A DNA stretch of 64,000 bases from Halomonas sp. A40-4 (GCF_015767635.1 NZ_CP065230.1:1860001-1924000); one strand, 5' to 3'. Counted from the first letter of the stretch, positions 1 through 10,315 are shown. The notes: a model not told the origin generated them from the sequence alone. Translations and numbers: made by a program.

Positions 1-1608
1 CCTGAGCAAGAGCGTCAACTGCGCAATGACATAAGGGATGAACTGGTAACACAAACACTGCTTACCCAATACGCAGAAGAAGGCGGCTTGTACGTATCCG
101 AAGATCAAGTCGACCAGCTCATTGTGGGGATTCCTGAATTCCAGGATGAAGACGGACGATTCTCGCCCGACATATTTCGCAACCGCCTATCAGGTGCTGG
201 CTATACCCCTCTTTCATTTCGTGAGGAACTGGAAGTGGACGTTAAACGTCAACAGCTTCAGCAAGGCCTCGCGTTTAGTGACTTCACGCTGGATAACGAA
301 CGTCAGCGTCTGGCAGAACTTCAACGTCAACAGCGCAGTTTTCGTTACGTGATGTTGGATGAAGATGACCTCGAGGGGGATATCGAGATCAGCGACGATG
401 AGCTTCAAACCTACTATGAAGCCAATGCTGATCGGTTTGAACGTCCCGAACAGGTGCGTCTTGAGTATGTTCTGGTCGACCGTCGAGAAATGGCAAATAA
501 CGTCGATGTGGATGAAGAGGCACTGCGAGAAGCCTGGCTAGAGCGGACCGAAGACGCAGATCGTCGCGTTTCGCACATCATGATTACATTCGGTGATGAG
601 CGCAATCGCGATGAAGCTCAGCAGCGGGCGGATGAAGCGCTACAAGCCCTTGAAGACGGCGAGTCTTTCGCCGATACGGCACTCCGCTATTCTGATGATA
701 CGGCCAGTGCTGAAGAAGGCGGCGACCTCGGCACGATCAGCCCTGGCTTCTTTGGTGAAGCCTTTGATGAGGCGGCATTTTCTCTTGATGAGGGGGAAAC
801 GTCATCGGTTGTCGAAATGGACAACGCCTTGCATATCATTCAAGTCACCGACATTGAGCGTCCGGCGTTTGAGGACCAGCGGGATTCGCTGCGTGAAGAT
901 GTCGCGATGAACGAAGTGAATGATGCGTTTAACGATAAGGTTCAGCAGCTCATCGACGAGAGCTTTGCCGCCGATGACTTGCAAAGCGTCGCCGAAGACC
1001 TTTCGCTAACCCTTGAAGAAAGCGACTGGCTGTCCCGGAATGACCAGGGTAGTAGCGTTCTATTTGAGCCAGGCGTCATGGAGCAGGCCTTCAGTGACGA
1101 CGTTCTGGAGGAAGGTTATAACAGCGAAGTGATCGAGCTCGATGAAGACCGTCGATTGGTCGTTCGCGTTGCTGACCATCGTGAGCAGACTCAGTTGCCG
1201 CTAAATGACGTGCGCGATGAGGTCGAGGCAGCGGTACGCGCCAAGCGGCAACAGGAGCGGCTTCAGTCGCAAGCCGAAGACATGGTGGCACGCCTGCAGG
1301 CAGGTGAGTCGATTGATAGGCAATGGCTGGAAGCCAACAATGTACGCCGCCAGGATGAAGTCACGGCTTCTCAACTGATCGTGCAAGCTGCTTTCCGGAT
1401 GCCCCATCCCGATGACGGCGAAAGCACCTACCAAACGGCAGTTCTACCTACTGGCGTTGCGGTCCTTGCGCTTGACGAAGTCACGGCGGGTGATGTGGAT
1501 GAAGAGCGCGAGCGGTTTGTCGCTCAAATGGCCCAGCAATTGCGCGCGCAGGCGATTATTCAGGGGCTTGTTGAAGACCTGCGTAGTGACGCCGAGATTG
1601 AGCGATGA
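1..1608 (+). CDS. ppiD: Peptidyl-prolyl cis-trans isomerase D, C-terminal part
   Basis: PpiD is a periplasmic, inner-membrane-anchored chaperone of the SurA/parvulin class that helps newly exported outer-membrane proteins leave the Sec translocon. The frame is open from the first base of the window, giving 535 residues, so roughly the first 90 residues with the membrane anchor lie upstream. Fragment residues ~10-180 form the SurA_N-like chaperone region. Residues ~187-285 form one parvulin domain, with the family signatures R-V-S-H-I-M near its start, G-G-D-L-G in the middle and a closing H-I-I-Q-V. The rest is acidic and helical. It ends just before a strong hairpin terminator. The very acidic composition fits a periplasmic protein of a salt-adapted organism. 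The identity is confident; the N-terminus cannot be judged. Confidence 0.9.
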   Translation, partial: PEQERQLRNDIRDELVTQTLLTQYAEEGGLYVSEDQVDQLIVGIPEFQDEDGRFSPDIFRNRLSGAGYTPLSFREELEVDVKRQQLQQGLAFSDFTLDNERQRLAELQRQQRSFRYVMLDEDDLEGDIEISDDELQTYYEANADRFERPEQVRLEYVLVDRREMANNVDVDEEALREAWLERTEDADRRVSHIMITFGDERNRDEAQQRADEALQALEDGESFADTALRYSDDTASAEEGGDLGTISPGFFGEAFDEAAFSLDEGETSSVVEMDNALHIIQVTDIERPAFEDQRDSLREDVAMNEVNDAFNDKVQQLIDESFAADDLQSVAEDLSLTLEESDWLSRNDQGSSVLFEPGVMEQAFSDDVLEEGYNSEVIELDEDRRLVVRVADHREQTQLPLNDVRDEVEAAVRAKRQQERLQSQAEDMVARLQAGESIDRQWLEANNVRRQDEVTASQLIVQAAFRMPHPDDGESTYQTAVLPTGVAVLALDEVTAGDVDEERERFVAQMAQQLRAQAIIQGLVEDLRSDAEIER

Positions 1609-1634
1609 TACTTGGGCGTTAAGCACGTACCGTC

Positions 1635-1665
1635 AAAAAAGCCGATCCAAGGGATCGGCTTTTTT
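1635..1665. terminator. Bidirectional Rho-independent terminator
   Basis: An 8-bp perfect stem (GCCGATCC/GGATCGGC) with a 3-nt loop is flanked by six A on the left and six T on the right, so it can terminate both ppiD from the left and lpxH from the right. Confidence 0.92.
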
Positions 1666-1675
1666 ATAGTGGCCG

Positions 1676-2446
1676 CTAGGGAGACGGTGGGTCGTTAAGG
1701 GGGAACTGCCGCAGCCGAGGGGTAGTATGGTCTGTTTTCTCGACCACAATATCCCAACCGTGACTGGCATCCCAGTCGCCAAGCACGAAGCGTTTTGCAG
1801 GAACATCTTCCACGGTTAAATCGTGCACTTTGGGACGATGGGTATGGCCATGAATCATGGTTGTGACACCATGCTTTTCCATCAGCGCTACCACCTCATC
1901 GTGGGTAACATCCATGATGGCATCTGCCTTCTTGGCATTGGCATCTCCCGACTGCAGGCGTAGGCTGCTGGCCAATTCCAAGCGTTGATCCAGCGGCATG
2001 GCGAGTATCTGAGCTTGCCATTCAGTGTCCCGGGATTGTTGGCGAAATGCCATATACGCCTCATCCCGAGTGCACAGGCTATCGCCGTGCAAGATGACGG
2101 CAGGCGCGCCCTGGAGCTCGATTTGTTCGACCTCGGAAAGCAGTGTCGCCTGGCAGGCGTCAATAAAGCGTTGGCCCAGCAAGAAATCACGGTTGCCGTG
2201 AATAAAATATATCGCGGTTCCATCGCTGCTAAGCCGGTGTAATTGCTGAATGACCTCGCGAGCGACAGCGCCCAGTGGGTGAGGCGTATCGAGGAGATCA
2301 TCACCGATCCAGGCGTCAAACAGATCGCCCAGAATGTACAGGGCATCCGCTCCTCTGGCGGTATGGGCTAAATAATCATAGAACCCCTGATTGATCTCAG
2401 GGGTATCATGACTTAAATGCATATCAGCAACTAGCAGGGTACGCAT
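1676..2446 (-). CDS. lpxH: UDP-2,3-diacylglucosamine pyrophosphatase LpxH
   Basis: LpxH hydrolyses UDP-2,3-diacylglucosamine to lipid X and UMP, the fourth step of lipid A synthesis, at the inner face of the cytoplasmic membrane. The 256-residue protein has the complete calcineurin-type metallophosphoesterase set: D8-x-H10, G-D-L-F-D at 40-44, H-G-N-R-D at 83-87, H-G-D near 120 and G-H-T-H-R-P near 200. The length is usual for the family. A GGGAG ribosome site lies 5 nt before the ATG. It follows ppiB on the same strand after 14 bp, an arrangement also known in Pseudomonas and relatives, so the two probably share a transcript that ends at the hairpin at 1635-1665. Confidence 0.95.
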   Translation of the reverse strand: MRTLLVADMHLSHDTPEINQGFYDYLAHTARGADALYILGDLFDAWIGDDLLDTPHPLGAVAREVIQQLHRLSSDGTAIYFIHGNRDFLLGQRFIDACQATLLSEVEQIELQGAPAVILHGDSLCTRDEAYMAFRQQSRDTEWQAQILAMPLDQRLELASSLRLQSGDANAKKADAIMDVTHDEVVALMEKHGVTTMIHGHTHRPKVHDLTVEDVPAKRFVLGDWDASHGWDIVVEKTDHTTPRLRQFPLNDPPSP

Positions 2447-2460
2447 ATAGCTCCCGGAGA

Positions 2461-2961
2461 TTATTCTGCTTCCTTGAGATAGGCGCGCTCGATGATAACG
2501 TCCTCGGCGGGCACGTCGGCATGCATACCGCGACGCGTGGTGCTGACGTTTTTAATGGCGTTGACCACGTCCATACCGTCGACGACTTCACCAAAAACGG
2601 CGTAACCCCAACCCTGCAAATTCTTGCCGCTATGATTCAGAAAACTGTTATCACCGACATTAATGAAGAACTGAGCAGTAGCGGAGTGAGGGTCCTGGGT
2701 GCGTGCCATCGCCAGGGTCCCCAGGGTATTTTTCAGCCCGTTATCCGCTTCGTTTTCGATTGCATCACGGGTGGGTTTTTGATTGAAATCCTGGTCAAAG
2801 CCACCGCCCTGGACCATAAAGCCATCAATGACACGGTGAAAAAGGGTGCCATCGTAAAAACCATCGCGAACGTACTGCTCGAAGTTGGCGGCGGTGACGG
2901 GGGCTTTTTCGTGATTAAGCGCAATCGTGATGTCGCCGTGGTTCGTCTGTAATACGATCAT
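2461..2961 (-). CDS. ppiB: Cytoplasmic cyclophilin-type peptidyl-prolyl isomerase
   Basis: A 166-residue single-domain cyclophilin that catalyses cis-trans isomerisation of prolyl bonds in the cytosol. It has no signal peptide. The active-site block [14 protein letters not shown] and the downstream [12 protein letters not shown] are present. I take the ATG at 2961 rather than the upstream TTG at 2979, because AGGA sits 8 nt before the ATG and the protein then begins M-I-V-L-Q-T like other PpiB proteins. It is divergent from glnS, with 155 bp between the two starts, and leads directly into lpxH. Confidence 0.93.
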   Translation of the reverse strand: MIVLQTNHGDITIALNHEKAPVTAANFEQYVRDGFYDGTLFHRVIDGFMVQGGGFDQDFNQKPTRDAIENEADNGLKNTLGTLAMARTQDPHSATAQFFINVGDNSFLNHSGKNLQGWGYAVFGEVVDGMDVVNAIKNVSTTRRGMHADVPAEDVIIERAYLKEAE

Positions 2962-3116
2962 AGATAAATTCCTGTTCAATAAAGGCGTTCGCCTTGGCGC
3001 TGTGCATCGGCGTCACGTTATAATACCGGTTTTGCTTGGCACCGCGAAGCGCTATACCGTTAGAGTAGGCAGACGACGCCAAGCATGCCATCCACCACGA
3101 GGTTATCAACACCACC

Positions 3117-4796
3117 ATGACCAACGAGACCACCCCAGCGCCGAACTTCATTCGCAACCAAGTACGCGACGAAATCGAGGGCGGCCAGGTCACTAAGATT
3201 GTGACGCGCTTTCCCCCTGAGCCCAATGGCTTCCTGCACATCGGCCATGCAAAGTCGATCTGCCTGAACTTTGGGTTGGCGGAACAGATGGGTGGTGAGT
3301 GTCATTTACGCTTTGACGACACCAACCCTGCTAAAGAAGAGCAGGCCTATATTGACGCGATTAAAGAGGACGTCAGTTGGCTGGGCTTCCAGTGGGCAGG
3401 GGCGGTGCGTTTTGCTTCTGACTACTTCGACCAGCTATATGCCTGGGCGCAACACCTGATTCGTGAAGATAAAGCCTATGTTGATGACCTGACGCCTGAC
3501 GAGATTCGCGAATACCGCGGTACGCTAACCGAGCCAGGCCAGCCGAGTCCTTACCGTGAGCGTAGCGCGGAGGAGAACCTTGATCTTCTCGAGCGCATGC
3601 GCCTGGGAGAGTTTGCTGAGGGTGAAAAGGTGCTGCGTGCCAAAATTGACATGGCATCGCCCAATATCAACCTGCGTGACCCGATCCTGTATCGAATCCG
3701 ACATGCCAGCCACCATCAGACCGGCGATAAGTGGAAAATCTACCCGTCTTACGATTTTACCCATGGGCAGTCTGATGCCATCGAGGGGGTTACCCACTCG
3801 ATCTGCACGTTGGAGTTCGAAGACCATCGGCCGCTTTACGAGTGGTTCTTGAATCATCTTCCGGTACCCACCAAACCCCGTCAGATCGAGTTTGCCCGAT
3901 TGAACCTGAACTACACGCTGACCTCGAAGCGTAAGCTTAAAATGCTGGTGGACGAACAGATCGTCGACGGCTGGGATGACCCGCGTATGCCGACTATCTC
4001 TGGCATGCGTCGCCGCGGCTATACACCCGCCGCCATCCGCAAGTTCTGCGAGATGATTGGCGTTACCCGCGCAGATGGCGGCCTGGTGGATATCGCCATG
4101 CTGACCCACGCGATTCGTTCGGACCTTGAAGATAATGCGCCGCGTGCGATGTGTGTATTGAAGCCACTGAAAGTGGTGCTGACCAACGTGCCTCAAGATC
4201 ACGAGGAAGTATATGAAGTGGCAGGCCACCCGGCGCGTGACGACATGCCAGTGCGGAAAGTGCCATTAACCCGTGAGGTCTACATCGACCAGAATGATTT
4301 CATGGAAGATGCGCCGAAAAAATTCTTCCGCCTGGCGCCGGGCAAGGAAGTCCGCCTGCGCAATAGCTATGTTATCTGCTGCGATGAGGTCATCAAGGAT
4401 GACGCTGGGGAGGTAACCGAACTGCGCTGCTCGGTTGATTTTGACACCCTGGGCAAAAACCCCGAGGGTCGAAAAGTGAAAGGGGTCATCCATTGGGTCA
4501 GTGTCGACCATGGTATCCCGTTGGAAGTGCGTCTCTATGATAATTTGTTCATGGTGGAGCAGCCTGACCGGGACAAAGATGTCGACTTTCTGGACCATCT
4601 GAACCCCGAGTCACTGACGGTTTGCCACGCCATCGGCGAACCCAGCCTGGCGGATGCAGGACCTGAAGCGCGTTTCCAGTTCGAGCGTGTGGGTTATTTC
4701 TGTGCTGATCGGCATGTATCGACGCCAGACCATCTGGTGTTCAACCGTACTGTCGGGCTCAAGGACAGCTGGGCGAAAATCAAACAGAAAGGTTAA
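3117..4796 (+). CDS. glnS: Glutaminyl-tRNA synthetase
   Basis: A cytosolic class I aminoacyl-tRNA synthetase that charges tRNA-Gln. Its 559 residues match the family length. The nucleotide-binding HIGH motif is H41-I-G-H44 within P-P-E-P-N-G-F-L. The second signature is S270-K-R-K-L (a KMSKS variant typical of GlnS). The C-terminal anticodon-binding beta-barrels follow, with [10 protein letters not shown] as a recognisable stretch. cysS starts 11 bp after the stop, so the two synthetase genes are likely cotranscribed, an order shared with pseudomonads. Confidence 0.97.
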   Translation: MTNETTPAPNFIRNQVRDEIEGGQVTKIVTRFPPEPNGFLHIGHAKSICLNFGLAEQMGGECHLRFDDTNPAKEEQAYIDAIKEDVSWLGFQWAGAVRFASDYFDQLYAWAQHLIREDKAYVDDLTPDEIREYRGTLTEPGQPSPYRERSAEENLDLLERMRLGEFAEGEKVLRAKIDMASPNINLRDPILYRIRHASHHQTGDKWKIYPSYDFTHGQSDAIEGVTHSICTLEFEDHRPLYEWFLNHLPVPTKPRQIEFARLNLNYTLTSKRKLKMLVDEQIVDGWDDPRMPTISGMRRRGYTPAAIRKFCEMIGVTRADGGLVDIAMLTHAIRSDLEDNAPRAMCVLKPLKVVLTNVPQDHEEVYEVAGHPARDDMPVRKVPLTREVYIDQNDFMEDAPKKFFRLAPGKEVRLRNSYVICCDEVIKDDAGEVTELRCSVDFDTLGKNPEGRKVKGVIHWVSVDHGIPLEVRLYDNLFMVEQPDRDKDVDFLDHLNPESLTVCHAIGEPSLADAGPEARFQFERVGYFCADRHVSTPDHLVFNRTVGLKDSWAKIKQKG

Positions 4797-4807
4797 GGAA
4801 TCGGCAC

Positions 4808-6214
4808 ATGCATATTTACAATACGCTGACACGTCGCAAAGAGCCTTTTACCCCGCTGGTGGCGGGCAAGGTGAGTATGTATGTCTGCGGCATGACGGTG
4901 TATGACTATTGCCACCTTGGCCATGCCCGCGTCATGGTGGCGTTCGATGTCATTACGCGCTACTTGCGGGAGCGAGGTTATGAAGTCAATTATGTGCGCA
5001 ATATCACCGATATTGACGACAAGATCCTGAAGCGTGCCGATGAAAACAGCGAGACTATCTCGGCGCTGACCGAGCGCATGATTGCGGCGATGCACGAGGA
5101 CGAGGCGCGCCTCAGTGTGTTGCCGCCCAGCCATGAACCCAGGGCAACCGGGCATGTCGACGATATTATCGCCATGATCCAGACGTTGATTGAAAAAGGC
5201 TTTGCCTATCCGGCCGACAACGGCGATGTGTATTACCGCGTTCGCCGTTTCGCTGACTATGGCAAGCTGAATAATCGCCAGTTGGATGACATGCGCGCAG
5301 GCGCCCGCGTTGACGTAGACGTTCATAAAGAGGACCCGCTGGATTTCGTGCTGTGGAAGGCGGCCAAACCCAGCGAGGCCAGTTGGCCATCTCCCTGGGG
5401 AGATGGCCGCCCCGGTTGGCATATTGAATGCTCGGCAATGTCGACCTGCTGCCTGGGCGACACTTTCGATATTCATGGAGGTGGCCCGGACCTGACCTTC
5501 CCTCACCACGAAAATGAAATCGCACAGTCTGAAGCGGCCACCGGCAAGACCTATGTGAATACCTGGATGCACGCGGGGGCCGTCCGTGTTGACCAGGAAA
5601 AGATGTCGAAGTCGCTGGGAAACTTCTTCACAATTCGTGAAGTGCTGTCTGAGCACGACCCCGAAGTGGTCCGTTTTCTGCTGGTCGCCAGCCACTATCG
5701 AAGTGCGATTAACTACTCACTGGATTCGCTTTCAGAAGCCAGAAAGTCATTGACGCGGTTTTATACGGCGTTGGAGGGCGTGCCAGTTGATGCCGCCGCC
5801 GCGAGCGATGATCCGGCGGTTGCCCACTATCGCGAGCGTTTTACCACAGCCATGGACGATGACTTCAATACCCCCGAAGCGTTGGCGGTCTTGTTTGACC
5901 TGGCGCGTGATGTCAACCGTGCTAAATCCGATGCACCTGAAAAAGCCCTGGGTCTGGCCGTTGAATTGAAACAGCTGGGCGGCGTGCTGGGGCTTCTCCA
6001 GCAATCACCAGAGGCGTTTCTCAAAGGCTCGCAGCAAGACAATCTCGCGCTGAGTGAGTCGGCCATCAACGAAAAGATTGCCCAGCGTCAGGCTGCCAAA
6101 GCCAACAAGGATTTTGCTCAAGCCGACGCCATCCGCGACGAACTGGCGGCGCTGGGGATTATTCTTAAAGATTCCCGAGAAGGCACCACCTGGGTCGTCG
6201 AGTCTGCTTCTTAA
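4808..6214 (+). CDS. cysS: Cysteinyl-tRNA synthetase
   Basis: A class I synthetase charging tRNA-Cys; 468 residues, close to the E. coli enzyme. The HIGH motif is H36-L-G-H39, and C27 in Y-V-C-G-M-T is the first zinc ligand. The other ligands fall in W-H-I-E-C-S-A-M and H-H-E-N-E. The KMSKS loop is intact at residues 265-269. A weak AAGGAA site precedes the ATG. It is the second gene of a glnS-cysS unit. The 98-bp gap that follows carries a promoter for the ABC importer. Confidence 0.97.
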   Translation: MHIYNTLTRRKEPFTPLVAGKVSMYVCGMTVYDYCHLGHARVMVAFDVITRYLRERGYEVNYVRNITDIDDKILKRADENSETISALTERMIAAMHEDEARLSVLPPSHEPRATGHVDDIIAMIQTLIEKGFAYPADNGDVYYRVRRFADYGKLNNRQLDDMRAGARVDVDVHKEDPLDFVLWKAAKPSEASWPSPWGDGRPGWHIECSAMSTCCLGDTFDIHGGGPDLTFPHHENEIAQSEAATGKTYVNTWMHAGAVRVDQEKMSKSLGNFFTIREVLSEHDPEVVRFLLVASHYRSAINYSLDSLSEARKSLTRFYTALEGVPVDAAAASDDPAVAHYRERFTTAMDDDFNTPEALAVLFDLARDVNRAKSDAPEKALGLAVELKQLGGVLGLLQQSPEAFLKGSQQDNLALSESAINEKIAQRQAAKANKDFAQADAIRDELAALGIILKDSREGTTWVVESAS

Positions 6215-6261
6215 GCAGGGCCAAGCGATGGTTTAGATAGCGCTGTGGATTCGAAGGGCGT

Positions 6262-6290
6262 CTGACTTCAACGCACGAGGGGCATATACT
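6262..6290 (+). promoter_or_regulatory. Sigma-70-like promoter of the osmF/yeh operon
   Basis: The -35 candidate is CTGACT (6262-6267), followed by a 17-bp spacer and a -10 candidate TATACT (6285-6290). The predicted transcript start is about 25 nt upstream of the preferred osmF ATG. The TATACT form is also common at RpoS-dependent promoters, which would fit stress control, but this is inference. Confidence 0.5.
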
Positions 6291-6321
6291 CCTACCAAAC
6301 TCTGCCAAAAGGATGATGACA

Positions 6322-7236
6322 ATGCGTTTTGCGACTAAATCGGCCATCGCCATCGGATGTGTCAGCCTGTTACCGCTATCATCGGTTAATGCCAATGACC
6401 CTGTGGTAGTCTCGTCAAAAATCGACACGGAAGGGTCGGTGCTGGGTGAACTGATCATACAGACGCTGGAGCGTAACGATATCCCCACTGAAGACCGCCT
6501 GCAGTTGGGCGGCACCAGTGTTGTACGTAGCGCCCTGCAAGCGGGGGAAATCGACCTTTATCCCGAGTACACCGGCAACGGCGCCTTTTTCTTCGATATG
6601 GGCGGCAGCGATGTATGGAACGACCCGGAAAAGGCGTATGAAACTGTCCGTGAGCTCGATGCCGAACAGGGACTGGTGTGGCTAAGTCCGGCGAGTGCCA
6701 ACAATACCTGGGCCATGAGTGTGCGAAAGGACGTCGCAGAGGCGAATGGCCTGGAAACGCTCGATGACCTGGCGGCTTATCTGGACGAAGGGGGCGAGTT
6801 CAAGTTTGCGGCAAGCGCCGAATTTGTTGAATCCGAGCAGGCTCTTCCCGCTTTTCAGCAAGCCTATGGGTTTGAACTCAGCGAAGACCAACTGCTGGTG
6901 CTTTCTGGCGGTAACACGGCGGCCACCATGCGGGCAGCCGCCGAGCAGACCAGTGGCGTCAATGCCGCGATGACATACGGTACCGACGGCGGTTTGAATG
7001 CGCTGGGGCTCGTGGTGCTTGAAGATTCAAGGGGTGTTCAACCCATTTATCAACCCGCCCCGGTCGTACGCGAAAGCGTATTGGAAGCGTATCCTGATAT
7101 CGCTCCGTTGCTTGAGAACGTATTCAGCACGCTGGATCTTGAAACGCTGCAAAAACTCAACGCTGACGTGGCAGTGAACGGCATGTCACCCGGTAATGTC
7201 GCAGGCGATTACCTCGATAGCCTGGATAACGACTGA
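6322..7236 (+). CDS. osmF: OsmF/YehZ-type osmoprotectant-binding protein
   Basis: The periplasmic substrate-binding protein of an OsmF/OpuC-family ABC importer for glycine-betaine-like solutes. The ATG at 6322 is preferred over the ATGs at 6313 and 6316, because AAAAGGA lies 8 nt before it and it gives a clean signal peptide (basic M-R-F-A-T-K, hydrophobic core, likely cleavage after S-V-N-A). The mature part has the family features G-G-T-S-V-V-R-S-A-L and D-L-Y-P-E-Y-T-G-N-G, which shape the quaternary-amine pocket in OpuC/ProX-like proteins. It is the first of four genes in the same order as E. coli yehZYXW. The real substrate is not deducible: E. coli YehZ binds betaine poorly. Confidence 0.85.
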   Translation: MRFATKSAIAIGCVSLLPLSSVNANDPVVVSSKIDTEGSVLGELIIQTLERNDIPTEDRLQLGGTSVVRSALQAGEIDLYPEYTGNGAFFFDMGGSDVWNDPEKAYETVRELDAEQGLVWLSPASANNTWAMSVRKDVAEANGLETLDDLAAYLDEGGEFKFAASAEFVESEQALPAFQQAYGFELSEDQLLVLSGGNTAATMRAAAEQTSGVNAAMTYGTDGGLNALGLVVLEDSRGVQPIYQPAPVVRESVLEAYPDIAPLLENVFSTLDLETLQKLNADVAVNGMSPGNVAGDYLDSLDND

Positions 7237-7238
7237 TA

Positions 7239-8456
7239 ATGGCGTTGCTGGATGCTTTGCCAAGTCCGCGTATGTCTTGGCGACAGTGGCGGCCCAATAG
7301 TGTTCTCGTCGTTCTCCTCAGCGTCCTATTGGTGGCCGTTTGGCTGTTCGATGTCGTCAGCGTCTCCCCCAACCGGATCGTCAGCGGCCAGGGAGCTGGT
7401 CTGGTTGAAGCCGTGGGCTGGTTGGGGGCATTGCTGGTCAGCGGTGTCATTCTCACCCTGGTGCTGCTGTCTCTCCAGCCTAGTCGACAGAACTATCAGG
7501 TTGCCCTGGTAGGTGTCTGTCTATTACTTCTCCTGATGCCGTTTGGTTTGATGGTGGCCAGCGACCGGCTGGTCAGTAGCGATGCGCCACCAGCTCGACT
7601 GAATATGGGGATGGCCTATTGGCTGATGCTATCTCTATTATTCCTGTGCTGGATCGAGCTGCGCTTGCGTTTAACGCTGCCACGGCGTTGGACTGTCCTG
7701 ATGCTTCTGGGCGTCGCGATCGTCTGGTGGCTGTGTGCCATGTGGGCGCTTGAGGCGTTGGCGTTGGGGCAGGAGTTTCGCGCTCGGGACGATGAATTCT
7801 GGCGCGCCTTGCGACAACATATATCGCTGGTGAGTGTCGCCGTGGCTATCAGTATTGGATTGGGTCTATCCCTTGCCATGCTGATGCGCCGCTATGCAAA
7901 CTTTCAGAAAGTCGCCTTTGGGGTGCTCAATTTCCTGCAGACCATTCCGAGTATCGCCCTGTTCGGTTTAATGCTGGGCCCCCTTGCTTGGCTGGCGGCT
8001 CAGTGGCCGCTGTTGTCTCAACTGGGAGTCAGTGGTATTGGCTGGGCACCCGCTTTGCTGGCGCTGGTCGCTTACAGTCTACTGCCGATGGTGCGAAACA
8101 CCTACATTGCCCTTGAGCAAGTCAGTCCTGAAACATTGGAAGCGGCACGCGGGATGGGGATGCGCAATAGCCAGCGCTTCTGGCAGGTACGTTTGCCACT
8201 GGCCTTGCCGGTGCTGATTGAGGGTATAAGAATCACATCGGTCCAAGCTATTGGCCTTACGGCGGTTGCTGCCTTGATTGGCGCGGGCGGTCTGGGGGCT
8301 TTTATTTTTCAGGGATTGGGGCAGGCAGCGATGGATATGGTGTTACTGGGCGCATTGCCCATTCTGATACTGGCGCTCATAGCAGACGCCGGACTGGGGG
8401 CCTTGTCTGATATCCTCCGGCCGAAAAATACCGTGCCGCCTGGAGAAGCCCAATGA
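7239..8456 (+). CDS. yehY: YehY-type ABC permease (osmoprotectant importer)
   Basis: An inner-membrane permease of the OpuC/Yeh importer, 405 residues and about nine hydrophobic segments. The C-terminal ~200 residues are the conserved BPD_transp_1 core with the EAA loop (L-E-A-A-R-G-M-G-M) that contacts the ATPase. The N-terminal ~170 residues are the extra hydrophobic extension typical of YehY and absent from YehW. It starts 2 bp after osmF stops and overlaps yehX by 4 nt (ATGA), which points to translational coupling. Confidence 0.85.
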   Translation: MALLDALPSPRMSWRQWRPNSVLVVLLSVLLVAVWLFDVVSVSPNRIVSGQGAGLVEAVGWLGALLVSGVILTLVLLSLQPSRQNYQVALVGVCLLLLLMPFGLMVASDRLVSSDAPPARLNMGMAYWLMLSLLFLCWIELRLRLTLPRRWTVLMLLGVAIVWWLCAMWALEALALGQEFRARDDEFWRALRQHISLVSVAVAISIGLGLSLAMLMRRYANFQKVAFGVLNFLQTIPSIALFGLMLGPLAWLAAQWPLLSQLGVSGIGWAPALLALVAYSLLPMVRNTYIALEQVSPETLEAARGMGMRNSQRFWQVRLPLALPVLIEGIRITSVQAIGLTAVAALIGAGGLGAFIFQGLGQAAMDMVLLGALPILILALIADAGLGALSDILRPKNTVPPGEAQ

Positions 8457-9418
8457 TCGAACTCGCCCACGTTTCCAAACGTTTTGGCGACGCTGTCGCA
8501 GTGGATGACATTTCGCTGCACATCCCAAAAGGCAAGTTTTGTGCGCTTGTGGGTACGTCGGGCTGTGGTAAATCAACCACTTTACGGATGATTAACCGTC
8601 TGATCGAGCACAGCGAGGGTGACATCATATTGGATGGTCAACCGATTGCCGCCTATGACCCGGTCAAGTTGCGGCGTCGCATCGGCTATGTGATTCAGCA
8701 CACAGGATTATTTCCCCACTGGACGGTGGCTCGCAATATTGGCCTCGTTCCACGCCTGCTTAAATGGTCCGCCGCAGAGGTTCAGGCAAAAGTTGACGAG
8801 CTGATGAACCTGCTGGGTTTGCCGAAAGATGAATTCGCCCATAAATACCCTCATCAGCTGTCGGGCGGGCAGGCGCAGCGTGTCGGGGTGGCGCGGGCGC
8901 TGGCTGCTGACCCTGATATTTTGCTGATGGATGAACCCTTTGGCGCACTGGATCCGATTACCCGTGAAAAGCTTCAGGATGAACTTGCCAGGCTCCAGGC
9001 AAAGATGCATAAAACGGTGGTGTTTGTTACCCATGACATGGATGAAGCGCTAAAGCTGGCGGATCATCTGGTCGTGATGCGTGAAGGCCATATTGTTCAG
9101 CAGGGCACGCCACTGGCACTGCTTCAGCATCCGCAGGATCCGTTTGTGGAATCGTTGCTCGGCGGACTTGAGCGCGGGCTGAAGCAGGCGGCATTGACCC
9201 GGGTAAAGGACCATATGGCCCCGATGGGACCAACATTACCTGCTCAATCGAGAATTCCCGCGGCGTTTTCCCTGCGCCAGGGGCTTTCCATGATGCTGCG
9301 TGACCATACGGATCGCCTTACCGTCGTGGACCAACACGACGTGCCGGTAGGCGAGCTCACACTGCGCAAAATCGTCAAGGAAGCCCAACCGGAACAAGGA
9401 AAAGTGCGTGAGTCATAA
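8453..9418 (+). CDS. yehX: YehX-type ABC ATPase
   Basis: The ATPase that powers the importer. Walker A is G34-T-S-G-C-G-K-S-T42, the signature is L-S-G-G-Q-A-Q-R near residue 140, Walker B is L-L-M-D-E-P, and the switch His is in V-T-H-D-M-D-E-A. After the nucleotide-binding domain a ~90-residue tail carries one weak CBS-like segment (L-T-V-V-D-Q-H-D-V-P-V-G). OpuCA/ProV proteins have two full CBS repeats used for ionic-strength sensing, so here the sensor module looks reduced. It overlaps yehY by 4 nt and yehW by 11 nt. Confidence 0.87.
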   Translation: MIELAHVSKRFGDAVAVDDISLHIPKGKFCALVGTSGCGKSTTLRMINRLIEHSEGDIILDGQPIAAYDPVKLRRRIGYVIQHTGLFPHWTVARNIGLVPRLLKWSAAEVQAKVDELMNLLGLPKDEFAHKYPHQLSGGQAQRVGVARALAADPDILLMDEPFGALDPITREKLQDELARLQAKMHKTVVFVTHDMDEALKLADHLVVMREGHIVQQGTPLALLQHPQDPFVESLLGGLERGLKQAALTRVKDHMAPMGPTLPAQSRIPAAFSLRQGLSMMLRDHTDRLTVVDQHDVPVGELTLRKIVKEAQPEQGKVRES

Positions 9419-10184
9419 TGCCTTGGGCCGTTCGCTGACGGCGCGCGGCGCTAACCCGGTGATGTGGCCGGCTATCTGGCTGGTGCTTTTAATGGTGTGT
9501 GTCTGGGGATTTCCTTACGCTGACGGTGTGCTACGCGTGATAGAGCCGGATGCCCGTCAGGTTGTCTATCAACGCGCCAGCTTAGCGTCGCTGTTGGTGC
9601 AGCACCTCCTTGTGGTCAGCGCGGCCGCCGTGATTACCACGGCGAGTGGCGTGTTGGCGGCGATTGTCGTGACAAGGGAATGGGGACGTAATTTTTTACC
9701 TCTGGTGGCGCAAGTCGCCTCACTGGGTCAGACCTTTCCACCGGTTGCCGTGCTGGCGCTGGCGGTACCGGCATTAGGTTTTGGCACACTGCCGATCATT
9801 GTTGCGCTGGTGCTGTATGGCGCGCTACCCATCGTTCGAAATACACTAGGCGGCATACAGGGCGTTGATAAAGAGGTTAAAAGCGCCTCCGCCGCGATGG
9901 GCATGACGGGCTGGCAAACCCTTTGTCAGGTGGAGTTGCCCCTGGCGGCCCCAGTCATACTGGCCGGCATTCGGACCTCCATCACCATCAATATCTCGAC
10001 CGCCGCGATCGGCGCCACCGTCGGTGCGAGCAATCTGGGTGACCCCATCATTGCCGGTATTGTGAACGGAAACATGGCTTATATCATTCAGGGGGCGCTG
10101 ACCATCGCGTTGCTGGCGTTGACCGTCGATAGCCTGTTCGAGCGTCTTCAGGAACGGCTACGTTCGCGCTTTTATACCTCTTAA
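9408..10184 (+). CDS. yehW: YehW-type ABC permease (osmoprotectant importer)
   Basis: The second permease of the heterodimeric channel, 258 residues and about six transmembrane helices, with the EAA loop S-A-S-A-A-M-G-M-T. It uses a GTG start inside the end of yehX, giving an 11-nt overlap. ATG codons further in would remove the first membrane helix. The order binding protein, large permease, ATPase, small permease is that of E. coli yehZYXW. It is the last gene of the unit; 131 bp separate it from the dehydrogenase genes. Confidence 0.85.
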   Translation: MSHNALGRSLTARGANPVMWPAIWLVLLMVCVWGFPYADGVLRVIEPDARQVVYQRASLASLLVQHLLVVSAAAVITTASGVLAAIVVTREWGRNFLPLVAQVASLGQTFPPVAVLALAVPALGFGTLPIIVALVLYGALPIVRNTLGGIQGVDKEVKSASAAMGMTGWQTLCQVELPLAAPVILAGIRTSITINISTAAIGATVGASNLGDPIIAGIVNGNMAYIIQGALTIALLALTVDSLFERLQERLRSRFYTS

Positions 10185-10315
10185 GTCGAATCCCTAAAGT
10201 GTCTCAGCTGCGTTACTGTCGCAGGTGTTGCGTTGACCAATGTCAGATAAATCCACTGGCATAAAAGGTCATCACCGACAACACTGCCCTCAAAAGGGGT
10301 ACGACAAGGACAATA

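Noticed and set aside
3525-4229. A 234-codon minus-strand frame
   Set aside because: A shadow of glnS caused by codon bias; no ribosome site and no family features.
4793-5695. A 300-codon open frame on the minus strand
   Set aside because: It is antisense to cysS, has low-complexity His/Arg-rich composition and no recognisable domain; cysS has intact catalytic motifs throughout.
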